Shown piece by piece: positions 35,135 to 47,776 of a stretch of DNA of 64,000 nt. Both the position numbers and the translations under genes were made by a program. Positions within the stretch are counted from its first letter, which is position 1. Every line of letters begins with the position of its first letter. Under the pieces are notes generated by a model. That model did not search any database, was not told the DNA's origin, and saw only the letters and a program-made list of their open reading frames with translations. Origin of the DNA: Smittia aterrima (Eukaryota > Arthropoda > Insecta > Diptera > Chironomidae); the NCBI GenBank assembly GCA_033063855.1, contig CP093830.1:1550854-1614853 (forward strand). Reading direction: 5' to 3'.

Positions 35135-36893
35135 TTATTGTACGGATAGGTCTCGCTTGTGGGAGAGAAGAGGTCACCGAACACTTGACTGAAAAGTTTT
35201 TAATTATTTTAATTTATTTTTTAAAGTGAAAAGATATCATTTACCTCTTTCGAGTCTCCATGTAGCCCATTTTAAAGTTCTCAGGGATATTTACTGCTTG
35301 CCGTCTTGAATTACATTGAAAGACATTTTCCGTTGCGAGAAAATCATTGGTGAAGGCAGCATTGTAAAAATGTGGGCAGAGACCATGGCTACCTAAAAAG
35401 TTAGATAGAAATAAGCAAAATAAATTAAATTCTCGAGCTTTAATACCTTTTGGTGTTGGTCCTGCTGCTTGCTGAGCTCGTCCACATCGACCCATCAACC
35501 TGTGAAATCAATCATTGGGCTTTAGAAAATATTACGCAGATAAAATCTAAATAATCGATCGACCAACCAATCTTGGTGACAGTTCCGCTTCATTGTTCCC
35601 TTCGCAGCGCTTGTGTGGATGCCTTAGAATAAATTTCGCAATCAGTTTCATTTAATGATTTGAAAAGAAAAACTTTTTACATTGAACATTTTTGGCAGCG
35701 AGCGTTGGAATTATGTTCGGCGTGAAGACAAAGCCAGGGCCTGAAGGTCAAAGTTGACAGACTCTTGAAGTTGTATAAATGTTTCATAAAATTTACCTGC
35801 AGGATCACAAACTGGATTTATCACGAATTAGTTGAAATTTAATCAATCAAAATCATCCATGAGAGGACAAGACTAACCATCAATCTCGGCAATTCTGTTT
35901 TCACCGTAGAGCGTTCCTACGTTCAGAACTAATTGCGCCCCGAAACTAAATCCATACATGAACAAGTTATCAGGATGAAAACCTTGCGCTTCAAGCTGAT
36001 TAAGTTTGTCCAACAAGACTTGCGAGAGAGGATTGAATTTTCCAACGAGAACAAAATATTCTTGAACTACTGAATGATTTGAATAATCCATGATGACAAC
36101 GCATCCTCCACGGTACTTAAGAAGATTGTGCACTAAATCATAAACCCAATCTGTTGCGATGCTCTCCAACCATCCGTGTACGATCATCGCGTATTTCTCA
36201 CTTGAGTTGCAACCCATTTGTGTCAAGTCGTTGTCAACTGTCGACGTAAATTGCTCGCCTCCACTAGAATGTTGGGAGAACTTTGAGAGTAGGATTTGAT
36301 TGAGTGATAACAGCAAAAACTTTTTCCGTTAATAGGTTTTTCTTTCTTTTTGTTTGTCGCAAAAGTTTGAAAGTTTCTTTTCTTCTTTGAGCTTCTAGGA
36401 GTGATCAACTTGGGAATTTCGATACGTGAAAGAGAGGAAATCAGATGGAAAAGTCGAGTGAATGGGCTTTAAGATTGAATTTCTTTAATCTTCTCGGAAG
36501 TTTGTCGAGTTGTTGCTTCTTTTCTCGAAAGCAGCAAGCTCGTGAGATTATTCCAAATGAAGAATTTTTACGATTCACCGCGGAAACGTGTCCGGAATAT
36601 CGAACGAAAAACTTTTGAGTTTGAGTCATCCGACCTTGACCCTTTGACATTCACACGCTTCCACATGCAACTCAAACATTTGCGACCACGGAGCTTTTGC
36701 ACAATCACACTCATTAACTTAAGAGAAAACGAGAGCTCGCAGCCAACTCGCGTGAATTTCACATTAAAACAAACTGCTCCAATCTTAACTGTGTAAACAC
36801 CGTGAATGTAATTGTTTCCTCAAAACCTCCCATCACCAGCGGCGCACCAACTGCACAGAAGAGAAGCAGATTGCGAAAAGCTTTTGCCAACAT
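35135..36893 (-). CDS. Secreted lipase of the pancreatic lipase family (lipase 2)
   Basis: Exons are 36893-36801, 36280-35878, 35811-35797 (15 nt), 35740-35681, 35622-35568, 35499-35447, 35392-35245 and 35186-35135, giving 292 residues in phase. The signal peptide begins MLAKAFRNLLLFCAVGAPLV. Motifs are MIVHGWLES, nucleophile elbow GFSFGAQ, VCDPAGPGF with the catalytic Asp on the microexon, and GSHGLCPHFY with the likely catalytic His. The protein matches lipase 1 nearly throughout, but its second half is split into more exons. Its last exon reaches a stop 17 codons after the splice (GDLFSHKRDLSVQ). One base shifted, the sequence would instead go on with similarity to the lipase 1 tail. The 36801/36280 junction uses a plain GTGTTT donor and an AAAG acceptor and is the least certain join. 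Confidence 0.78.
35797..35811 (-). other. 15-nt microexon carrying the catalytic Asp of lipase 2
   Basis: TTTGTGATCCTGCAG lies between an AATCCAG acceptor and a GTAAAT donor, reading V-C-D-P-A-G when joined. Skipping it keeps the frame but deletes the catalytic Asp. Confidence 0.8.
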
Positions 36894-39800
36894 TGAGAAA
36901 CCGTTTCGTCTGTCGAGTTTTTGAAAAATGACTGAAACTGAGTCGACGGTGATCTCACCTTTTTATAAGACAGCGAAGCAAATTAACCCCTCCAAGATAA
37001 AGAAACTCTCAACAACAAGACAGAGACTGCTTAACGTGCTCTTCTCTCAAGTGCTCCGAGCATGTGAACATGATTAATTGTTTAGCGACAGTTTCAGTTT
37101 CTCGTTAGGTCTCTCTTAAACTTTAAAGCAACAAAGTTCGGTAAACAAAACACTGAAGAAACAAACTTTGATCAGTTGCGATTAAACGTATTCGAAAAAC
37201 ACTAAAAACCGGTCTAAAAGACAAAACATTTGTGAGCTAATTTACGATAATTACGCAGGCGAACAAACAAAACTTAATACCATAAGCTTCATGTTTTGAA
37301 AGTTGCCTCGAATGCTCTTGAGGTTGGATTGTTCAATGAAGTCTCTTAATCTCCGGAGAAATAAATTGTTTGACTTACTCCACGCGACTCTTGTCTTCTC
37401 ATCGTTACAATCTCACGTTTACTTAAAGAAGAAGAAGAAGTTCTTTTGAAAGATTCAAATTGAATGCATTCAAAAATTAAAATTGATTGAAAAAGTGAAG
37501 AGTCAATAAAAATGGAATTGAATCAAGGTGAGAGTTTCTTGTTTTCCCGGTTAATTCCAGAAAGTTTGGTTTTTTCCATTAATTTATTTTAATTAATGTC
37601 AACTCTCGGGTAAACCCGATTGGGAAATCCTAATAGCGGTCTACACTTGAAATATTTCTTTTTGATCTTCTTAAATACTCCGAGTGGTCCAAACGTTTCA
37701 GGTTGCGTAATAAATATCTAAGAACATAAAGCGTAAAAGAGGAAGAAAAGGTTGAAGAAATAGGTTTTTAATGGCCTCCTCCCGGTCTTCATGTTCGAAA
37801 ATTAATTTAGAGTGAAGTCAATTCTTTTATTTTATCTTCGGCTCGGTTCAGTGAAGAGTCAATTCTGGGTAAAGTGGTTGATGGATGTGTTCAAATAATG
37901 GATTTATTTGGAAGAAATAGGAAGAAAGCAAAGTCCAGATGGCCATTATTCCGGATCGATGTCAATATGTCGACATTCCGGACGTAAATTTCATCTTACA
38001 AATCTAAACAAACTGCAGTTCATCAGAAAAGGTATTGTGACCGCTCGCTTGCTCATACATCATTCTATTACCGATATTGAAAGGGAACGAGCCAAGGAAG
38101 CAAAGTCAATTGTGCGAAAATAAGTCAAAAGGTCCCAAGGCATAAAAGTCAGGTAGACGAAGAAGGAATGGCGTGAAATTATGAGCTCTAGTTTGGATAA
38201 TTTAGCACGTTTGGATGATTTGGCGTGACATTAAATCTCTAACGCTTCGACAGCCGTTTAATGGAATTATCATTCCATGCATAATTTATTTCGTCGGGGA
38301 ATTTCTTTGTTTATTTTCTAGTTTTATGCTCGACTTTAGTTGCCTCACAAAAGATTGAGAAATTCTTGGGAAATCTGACGAGCGCTAAGGGCTTTAACGT
38401 CTTAATTTACTTGGAAACTTATGAATCTCTAAGCCGATATCTTAATTACATTTGAGCTAGATCCGACGGTGCGTAAACAGATGCAAAGAACTGACTCAAC
38501 GAATCATAAAAATTTGAGTTTTCCAAGAAAACTTGAATGAAAAGGAAAAGAAAATGCCTTTGGCCATTTCCGAATGTTTTTCTCGTTAATTGACAAATAT
38601 TTTCTCTTCCACTTTGTGATTATTTATTTTGTGACGAGCCACCAGCAGTTCCCTTCAATTAACTTAGCACATTGTATTCATTTCAGATTTTGTGGAACAA
38701 CATTAATTACATGAGCAATCACAAATGAAATTAAATGTTGAATAATTCGTCTGCTATAATGTGTAATTAAATAAAATCAAACAAACAATGAAATCATTGT
38801 CGTTGACAGATTGCTTGTGAAGCCGCGGCGAGCTTAAATTCTTTAATGAGTTGGAGAGATCACAAATTAATTATTCGATCTACCTCGTAGTGTGATTAAT
38901 CAATATTTAATTTCGTTGACGACGTTTAATTGATTGGAAGCCAAGGAATGTCAATTTACTTCATTATCGATTAATTTATGAGTTTCTCGTGTGGTCAAGG
39001 TTGTAATCCTAAGTATTCAACTTCAAGTGACACTAATTTACTCCCGCGTTAATAGTGAGCGTCCGGACAACGATGATCACTCATCAGCCTAGCGATGATG
39101 TAATCGCGTAATCGATATTAGAGCTTAGATAAACAAAACGTTGATGGTCGTGTTCGAAGCTCATAAATTCACTTTACACAGCAAACTTTTCTGTAATGAA
39201 ATGTTTTGCGATGAAGTCGCTGTTTCGTTCAACGCCACACGCGATCTTTATTATTGTTTTAGTAAGCTTGAAACATTCAACTATGTTCGATTGATATTAA
39301 TTCAAAGATTCTCTCATTTATTTATGCATGGAGATCGAATTAGTTTCAGATATCACAAAATTATTTAATTTCAAATTCAAATTTTTATGACAATCTTTAT
39401 GCTTGAGAATATTAACGGAAAACAATTTTCTTCAATGTTTCGTTGTCTTCTTTTACATCTTTCTTCAATCGAACAGTCGAAACGTTGAAGCGAGAAAACA
39501 TTCTGCAGCACCAGCTGACGATCAGTTCGTGTTGAGCGCTCATCGTTGTCGGTTACTTTAATATTCTCGGCATTTCGCGCTTCAATATTTATTTTCGTTG
39601 CGAGAGGAGAAAAAAGTGATTTTCAAGTGCCTTTGGCGTAAGGTTTCGCGGAATGTAAATAAAAAATATTATTTTTTCGCTTGTGTGCCTAATTAATTTT
39701 GTGGAATTCACCAGAAACTTTTCTTTCTTGGCGAAAAAATAAATTTCCTCTGAATCAGAATTCAAAGCTGTTTCGAATCGGAAATTAGAAACAAAGTGAG

Positions 39801-42800
39801 CAAGCGCTTCTCGTGTGAATTTTAAGCGAGGGCGAGAGCAAAACCGTAATTTCAATCTAATAGAAAACATTTTTAATTTTTAAAAAGTTTTCTTCGTTAG
39901 CAAGGTGAGGCATTTCATTCATTACGAGCATTAAGAGTTTCAGCTTGCGCTTTGGATTCAGTCCAAGAGACAATTTGTCTTCTCTCACCAAATATCTGTG
40001 AATCGCAAGTGAACGTGACTGTCATTTCACGACGACGAGGCGGCAAACTTATTTACACAAAACATTTGCGTTTAGCTGAGATCGATAAGCGAGATCGTCA
40101 TAGGTACAACCTTCACCTTCCAAAATTCTAAATGAGAGCACATGCCGACATTTAACGCTCGCCAAACAGCGAAAAAGTTTCTCGATGATAATAGCTGCGC
40201 CGCTCGCGCTCATGTTATCATCAACTAAAGGTTATTTGGCTATGCAAATAATTACGAAGCGGCGATAAGCAAAGAAAAATGTTATGAATATTCAGGGAAA
40301 CTTTGTCTTTCACTTCACTGCCAACTGCGAAACAATTCTGTTGAACTTTGAAACTTCTAGACCAGTCGACGAGGCTACAAAAATCTTTTTACAATCCACT
40401 TGCGACGGAGTCGTGTGGGCTTTTAAATTTCCATAATGAATCATTAGCTTCGACTCAGTTACCTTAGCCAGGCAAAAACGAAAATAAAACTCTCACACTA
40501 ATCAAATTTATGAGCTATAATCAGCAGCGTATTTTGGGCCATGTGGGCTTGTAAGTTACGATGTGGCAAAGTGCTGATAAGAGGACCTCGGGTCGCCAGA
40601 AGCCTAGATTGCGTCTCCGCCCACGAATAACAACAGAATTAATTAATCATTTCGTCATGTGTGACGTAATCAAAGAAGATGAGACTTTGATGGAAAAATT
40701 TCCGTGACTTTCTGCTGTTCAAAGTGTCTGCCAAACGAGTCACAACGGAAAAAAGTTTTAGCATTTGACATTTGCATAAAATTTGCCTTGATGACTACAT
40801 TTGGCGAATAAAACACTGGTTTGCCATCATAATGGAATCTAGTCACCCCGGCAACTCTCTAGCTCAGAGCTTCTAAGTTTTATTGAAGCTTCTCGAACTC
40901 GACAAGGAAAACATTTTAAAAAATCTGGAAACCTGAAAACTCTGACAAGCGTGAAACGTTCGTTGGATGCTGTTCAATTCCGTTCCACCAACAAATGAAA
41001 CAGAAAACTTTAATTAATTCAAATAACATCTTTGTTTGCTCATTAGACTGCAAGCTTGCTGCTCAAAAAAGAAACTGAGAAAATTAAATTTTACGAGTTT
41101 TCCTCTGGCCTTTTCATTTTTTTTCCCTCCAGAGAACAGCGAAGCGTCAACAAACAACAATCAGTCATAAAATGTGATTTACACACTCCAACGACAGAAA
41201 ACGAAGAAATTCCTTTGAACGGGGTTGATGAGAGTGAAACGAACTCAGAATTTATGTTTGCATTTATCAAAACTGAAGTTCCCTGTTCGGTTACGCAAAA
41301 TTAACTTTTACAACATTTCGTTAATTGAAACGTTTTATTCATCCTCATGAAAGCACTCGATTATCATGATCTCCAACGGTGCAGAACATTTGTTTCAACA
41401 CCCGCTCGTCTGTTGCTGCACACGCAATCTAATCTTCACAAATTAATTTTCTTCTGGATGGCGAGGAAGAAGAATTTCTGACTGAATAAGTTATTGATGG
41501 CACAAAAGAAGAATTCTCGGTCGAGTGGTTAATAAATCTAAGGCGGGAAATGTGTAAATGAATTATTCAAGTGAATTATTTCGTAGACGCAATCCGATGG
41601 CAACGAGCAGCGAATAAATTGTTATCTCGACTGAAAACATTGCGAAACATTTTCTCATTGACCGAACGCAATCATCTCCTTCTTTATTTAAAAATTCATT
41701 CAACGTTCTCATGATTCATTTAAAAAGAAATGTAGGAGAAGCTTAAGAACAAAAAGGTTGACGACTTAAAATGTCCCCTGGCTATTGGATTTTTTTTTTT
41801 CGAGAAATTTGCATTAAACTAAATTCATTGTTTTACGGGCGAAAATATAATCTCAGCTCAGAAAAGATTTATTTCTGTTCCTAAAAATGGAAGCGAATTA
41901 ATTCAGCGAGAAGCTAAACACATTGTTGCATTGAGATCAAGAGCAACAGAGGTCAGTATAGTTCGATACATCTAAAGTGTTGAGTTTTCGGAAAAGAAAT
42001 TTGACTTTTTTGACACCAAAAACTTTGACGCCAGTCACACGACTTGTCGTTTGGTCATCGACAATGAAAACAAAAGGCGAAAGCCTCGAGAAAATACTTA
42101 TTGACTCGACTTTCAATCACTTCTCATCAGATCGATTGTTGAAGTTGGTAGACGAATGGCTTTTCGAATAACAAATCCAGTGAAAGGTAAACAAACGGCG
42201 GTCGAATCGAGTGTTGATTTTGAAACGTGATTTTCTTATGTTTCGAGGCGCTCTCGACAAAGCGAATGTAAAGAATTGAATTTCTTTGTTCGGGAGGAGA
42301 AATTTATCAAAAAAGCCGCTGAAGCGCTTACATCACACGTGATGAACACTTAAACAAATTTTTTGCGCAAGATCTCTGCGAAGGGAAAGGAATTTCATGC
42401 TCATAGATTTTTCATTTAAACTCAAGCCATCACAAACGACAACGTGAGTAAACACGTGCAAGATGAATTCTATTTTTAAACACGCGTGAAATTGAAAATC
42501 CATTATTCCGTGTCCAGATGATCTCGTCCACAGTCAGAAAATCTGGAAAAATGCTCCAATTTCATGCGAGGAACCTTGACAAGGCATTAAAACACTGATC
42601 ATGAGAGCTCGTCGACGGAAATATTTCTATAAATCGAGAACAAAATTCATTGTAATTTCAAGGATTTCCAGACGTCGATTGCGTGATCTAATCCACCAAA
42701 GCTGTTCTGCTTTTCACAAATCGATTTCGTAATTACAAAACGCAAAGCGTCGCTTCTATTTATAACCAACTCGTGCGTAAATCTTGCTGGTGCAGTCATT

Positions 42801-45800
42801 GACGAAGCTACTCAAGTCGATACTTCAATTTCCGTTATCTTGATGGAGATTTCACTTCGGGCTTGTCAAATTGGCTTGAAATGAGCACAAACATCCCACG
42901 CCGTGGCCTTCGATGAACAACATCGACCAAACAAAACAATTCAGTCCAGCCCAAGCTTTTCTGTTGGAACTTTTAATCTTTAATCGTCTGATCTACAATT
43001 AAGTGACAACAAGCAAGCGGAAAAAGCTAATTCCAGCGTTTTCTCTCACTCTGTGTTGATCGCTAAGCGATTTCAAACGCAAAAACATTCAGTTTAACTA
43101 ATGAATGAAGCTCCATTCAGTTCTCAAACAATTAAGCAAACTCATCGTTTGGAAAAATGGTTCAAAGTATAGAATTTCATACGAAGGCCCTCAATCATTA
43201 GCTCGCTCTCAATATCTGCTTGAAAATCTTCCGAATAAAGAATTGAGATATTAACTCAAGTGGATTGCAACAATGAAGGAAAGAACGTTTAAGTTTCATT
43301 CAGATTTTTTGATAAATTGTTGAGATGTTTGCTTGCGCAAGCGAAACGGGTTCTCGCTCGTCTTTTTCAATGAACTTTTATCTTATTCCATTACCATTGC
43401 GATGTCGTGCAGCGTTCTTAGATCTCCGGCTTCTGCTTCGAAAGGAACTGGAGTGCAATAAATACTTCACACTGCGGTCTTTATAAATTCATTTTTTCTT
43501 TATCAATTTGCGAGATGAGATTACGAGTTTCCTAGCAATCGCCACGTTCAACGTTATCGATGATCAACGAATTGAGGCAAAACAGGTTCGAGACCGCGAT
43601 CCATTTCAGCTGAATGCTGAATGCGTGTGTGGTTTACAGTAAAGTGTGGTCACTGAATAAATTTATCGTTCCTAGTCGCTTTTGATTGTCAACGAGCGAA
43701 ACCTCTCATTGAATTCGCCATAATCAGGAATTTACGACGCGTTTAATAAAAAATAGTTTCCAGGAAATATTTCGCAAATTCTACAACGGTCGAAAGGCTT
43801 TTTTTTTATGCTCGCTCCAAATATTTGAATTTATGGCAAACCAAATCGAAAAACTATTTTTCTGCGTGCTTGTTAAAACAGCAAAGAATTTTATATTTCG
43901 AGGACAATAAATGTTCTCAAATATCGAGCCGTGATTAATCGCCGAAAACACACACGACGGCGAAACGTATCGAGTATCGATTGCCAAAAGCAAACATTTG
44001 TGGAACTCTTACCATGTTTCGGGCCAGAATGTTGGATGAACCAAAAAAAAAACTATGATTAATGACAACTCGCTTCACATCGCGCCATAAATAGCCTTCG
44101 AGTTTAATTCAAATAAAAAGAAAGCGAACAGCACAAATAGTTCACAGAGATTTTTGTCTTCCAGTCTACTAACATCAAAGATTTTCCCCTTTTCATCTTC
44201 ATGCTCATTCAAATCAATTAATTTCAATAATGAGAAGCCCTCACAAAGCAGCATGAACTCTGAAAAACAATTGACGAGTTGTTTTATCAACATCGGCTCT
44301 AATTGTTTGTAAGTTTTCACTTCGTTCCTTCATCATCTGATGATGACAAAGCGAATCTTCTTAGTGTCAATCAACTCAAAAGCAGAGGAAAAAGGAGAAG
44401 AGTGAGGTGATTTAAAGCCATTAATGAACATTCATCGAGCAGTGAAAATCTATATGGCGATTAAACGTAATTTTCACCACTTTAATTTATCGACGGAGAG
44501 AAATGTTCTGAATTCGGGATGTGCGTAAATAAAGGTCATTAAACAAATTGGTGCTTTAACGCAGGTCGAATGAATGAGTGAGAGAGATAAAAACCCTTTG
44601 TCATGCTCCGCTGAATCATCTACCAACGCGAAACTCTCGAGTTAAAACAACGAGAGACGAGTAAAATATTTTTTAATAAATTATTGTTCCCCCATTCATA
44701 ACTCAGAATCGAAAAAATCCCGGTCGATACAAGGGGAAAATTATCGTCATGTCCAGTCGAGAGTGATTACCCGAGCCCGTAATTTAAGTCGAAACGCTTC
44801 AGATAATAAATCGTTTGGCGAGACAGCCGTTGTTGTGTGTTACAAGACGCATTTCTCCACATTGTTAATGTAAATTTGCATAATTTATGTCATATTGAGA
44901 TGCGAACGCTTCTGACAGAGAAAATTGGTCATCAAATTGCTTCGCATTAATCTTTTCTCGTTATCGGGGTGAGGCTTCTCATTCTGAACTGGATTTAAAG
45001 TGATCGCGTGCATTCCATGAAAAAAAATCCGTTTCCTGATTCAATTTGTGAAGCTCGATTTCAATTATCCTTGTGAGCGATTCGAAATAAAAAATTTCCC
45101 CCCTGATGTGTCTTCCTAATTGGCATTTCAATTTGTTCAAGTAGCAATAAGCGAAAAGCTCTTTTCACGTTGTTTTCGCGAGGTCGACAAACAAACCCGA
45201 AATCGCGTGATAATAAAACATCAGAACGGTAGTAAAGTTCACCTCATTCTCCTTTAGCTTCGTGATAATTTTTGCTTTTAATGTTCACGCGCCTTTCTCT
45301 TTCAAGCTCCCAATGATTTAATGTCGTGCTCGTAAAAATTTATTAAATTGAATCAATCTTGACGCGAAGGAATGGCAAAGAGATGAAAGACAATAAGCAG
45401 CACGACTACTCAGTCGGAAACAATAAAAAAATGAGAAGTTCTAGCCAACAGCTCAATTAGGCCGAGCAACAAAAAAAAATCTGTCTAAGCAGAAATGAAG
45501 AAAACCAGAAAATCGTCTCAAAGATCACGATTTCTGACTTTTGACCAGCAACAATTCATTTCAATTTCACAAACAATCGTTCATTAATTTAGCTAGACAG
45601 TCGATTTCAATTTTAATTAAAACGTTGCCTAAGGTCTTAACAAACCGATAACGTTGCATTTGAATAAACACACTCTTGCTCGACTATTCCCGATAACCCG
45701 AAAATGAAACTTAATTAAAATTAATGAGACGTTGCAATAATTTATTGGCGGGTCTAAGCATGAGAAACCGTCATAATTCTACTTGCCCGGACATATCGCC

Positions 45801-47776
45801 ACAATGAAATCAGACAATGCTCAACGAAGAAAGTAAATTTAATTGGACAAAAGCTTAGCAGAGGCCATCACAACAATGGGCTCATGTAGCGAAGCATACA
45901 AGGCTTAGCTTTTCGCCATCGTTGCCGTCAAATCTTGCTGATTAGGCGTACGTGAGAAATAAAAGTTCTCTGTTCCGAAATCGCTTTGTTGATCCCCAAC
46001 AAATCACAGGGGAGCTGGGTTTGAAGTGATGGTTTGATGGTAGCGAAAGCCCTCATCTTGTGCAATTACATCGCGATAAGGAGACGCGACTTGATGGACG
46101 GAAAACAATGAGCTATCAATAAATTCCACAAAGTTTCCTTCTCAAAGAACGCTCAGGGGGAAACAATGTTGACTAAGTAATAAATAAAGTAGCTCGCAAT
46201 AAGACTGCATGAACGTTCCAACTGCAAACGGAAAAATATGAAAAATGTTTTGTGCAATCACGATGAGAAAAAAATGCGGAGAAATTCTTTTGTATATTCC
46301 GCTAAGGAAATTAAATTCATTTCGATGTTGGCTAAGCGAGAATTTCGACTAATAATTTCTATTTTCAGTGAATTCTTTCTCTGCCAGACATGATCATCTA
46401 CGTCATTAAGAGGAAAGCTAATAAACTCATTTCAATTCCACCTCATCCTCCCTCCATTTATTTTCTTTAATCGAAATATTACGCGTGTAATTATTTTCGC
46501 AACGTTACTTGTTTCGTATCGTTCGCAAACAGCGCAGAGTGGAAAGCAATTGAAGAGAACGACTTTATCTCGCTGAGTAAAATTGCAGCTCTTGTCGAAC
46601 TGTTTAAAGAATATTAATGAATTTTCAATTAGAGTTGGAGTTAAATCCTGGAGAGAGGAAGAGAAATATCTTGGAAGAGTTTAATGGCTGCTCTGCGTTT
46701 TGCTTAATGGCTTGAAGACATATGTCGATTATTTATCTCATCATCGAATTATCAACACAATTAGCACGCTAATATGCTTTCACCTAAGTCCGCTTCAAGC
46801 GCACGTCTAAAACGTACTCTCTCATCTGAAGACATAAAGGACGAGAGGAGAGCAAAGTGATAAGGGGACACTTGTGGATCACATTCGAGTTTAGACGAGA
46901 AATCACGAGTGGACCCTTGTCATCATTTCATAATTATGGTTGATGATAGCGTCAAAATAGAATTATCGAAGAGAAAATCCATTAAAATTCGATCAACGTT
47001 CACCTGGAGAAATTTTACGATGGAAAAAAAACTTTACAGCCCTTCGTTGCCTTAATGTGTTCAGATAATTTTTATGTTTCTTTCTCTGTTTCACACACAA
47101 ACGAAAATCGATGAACTAAATGTGAGTTTTCCTTCTTTTCAGAGTCGCTATAAATTAACGACATCGGGTCTTGATCGAAATAGCCAACGTCACAGCACGA
47201 GAGAGAAAGCATTAAAGGCAGCAAGAGTTCAAACAAAGGACGAAGCTGAAAGTTTATCGACCAAAAAAAAAACAGATCAGCCAAGCGCCGTTTATGTTTT
47301 AATGTCTTTTCTATACGCTCGCGCCTCTATTGATTGATTGCATTTAAAATTGAATTTCTCGCTCTTTCGATCGGCCAGTTTATTGCGAGGCTTTCGGTGC
47401 GACGGCTGAAGTCATGAAAGCAGCTTTTTGCGTGTTTGCCGCAGCGGAAGAGAAAAACTTTTTGGCGCACAAGTTTTCGAGTGTTTTGCTTTCAGTGTTG
47501 ACTCTCGTTCGTTCAACCAAGTGTGAACAAAGCGAATGAAAAGCAATCGAGAGACGGCAATTATTAAAGTTCAATGTTGACAAAAACCGAAAGCAATCAA
47601 TTCGACAGAGAAAAATAAAATGAAACAGTACAGAAATCGCATGATTGGAAACATTTTGAATCAAGAATCTCGTTTTTCCGCAATGTGAGGTGCAGCGAGT
47701 ACAAACCGCGACAAAGAAGAAAACAAAAAAAAAACTGTTGTGAACGAGAGCAAGCAAAAGGAAAACCAGAAGTGCA
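36894..47776. other. 10.9 kb region with no supported gene
   Basis: I find no frame with family similarity or with matching splice sites. ORFs such as 37908-38123, 39589-39870, 41056-41304 and 44075-44320 are AT-rich noise or start at non-ATG codons. The last 400 or so bases (about 47350-47776) probably form the promoter and 5'UTR of the tetraspanin. A short GC-richer patch lies near 40590-40630. No tRNA, microRNA of known family or transposon was recognised. Confidence 0.5.

Noticed and set aside
37908..38123. 71-codon plus-strand ORF
   Set aside because: It starts at TTG, not ATG, has no splice partner and matches no family.
47074..47337. 87-codon plus-strand ORF before the tetraspanin
   Set aside because: It would need a 21-nt intron to look spliced, which is too short, and it has no link to a start or to the tetraspanin frame.
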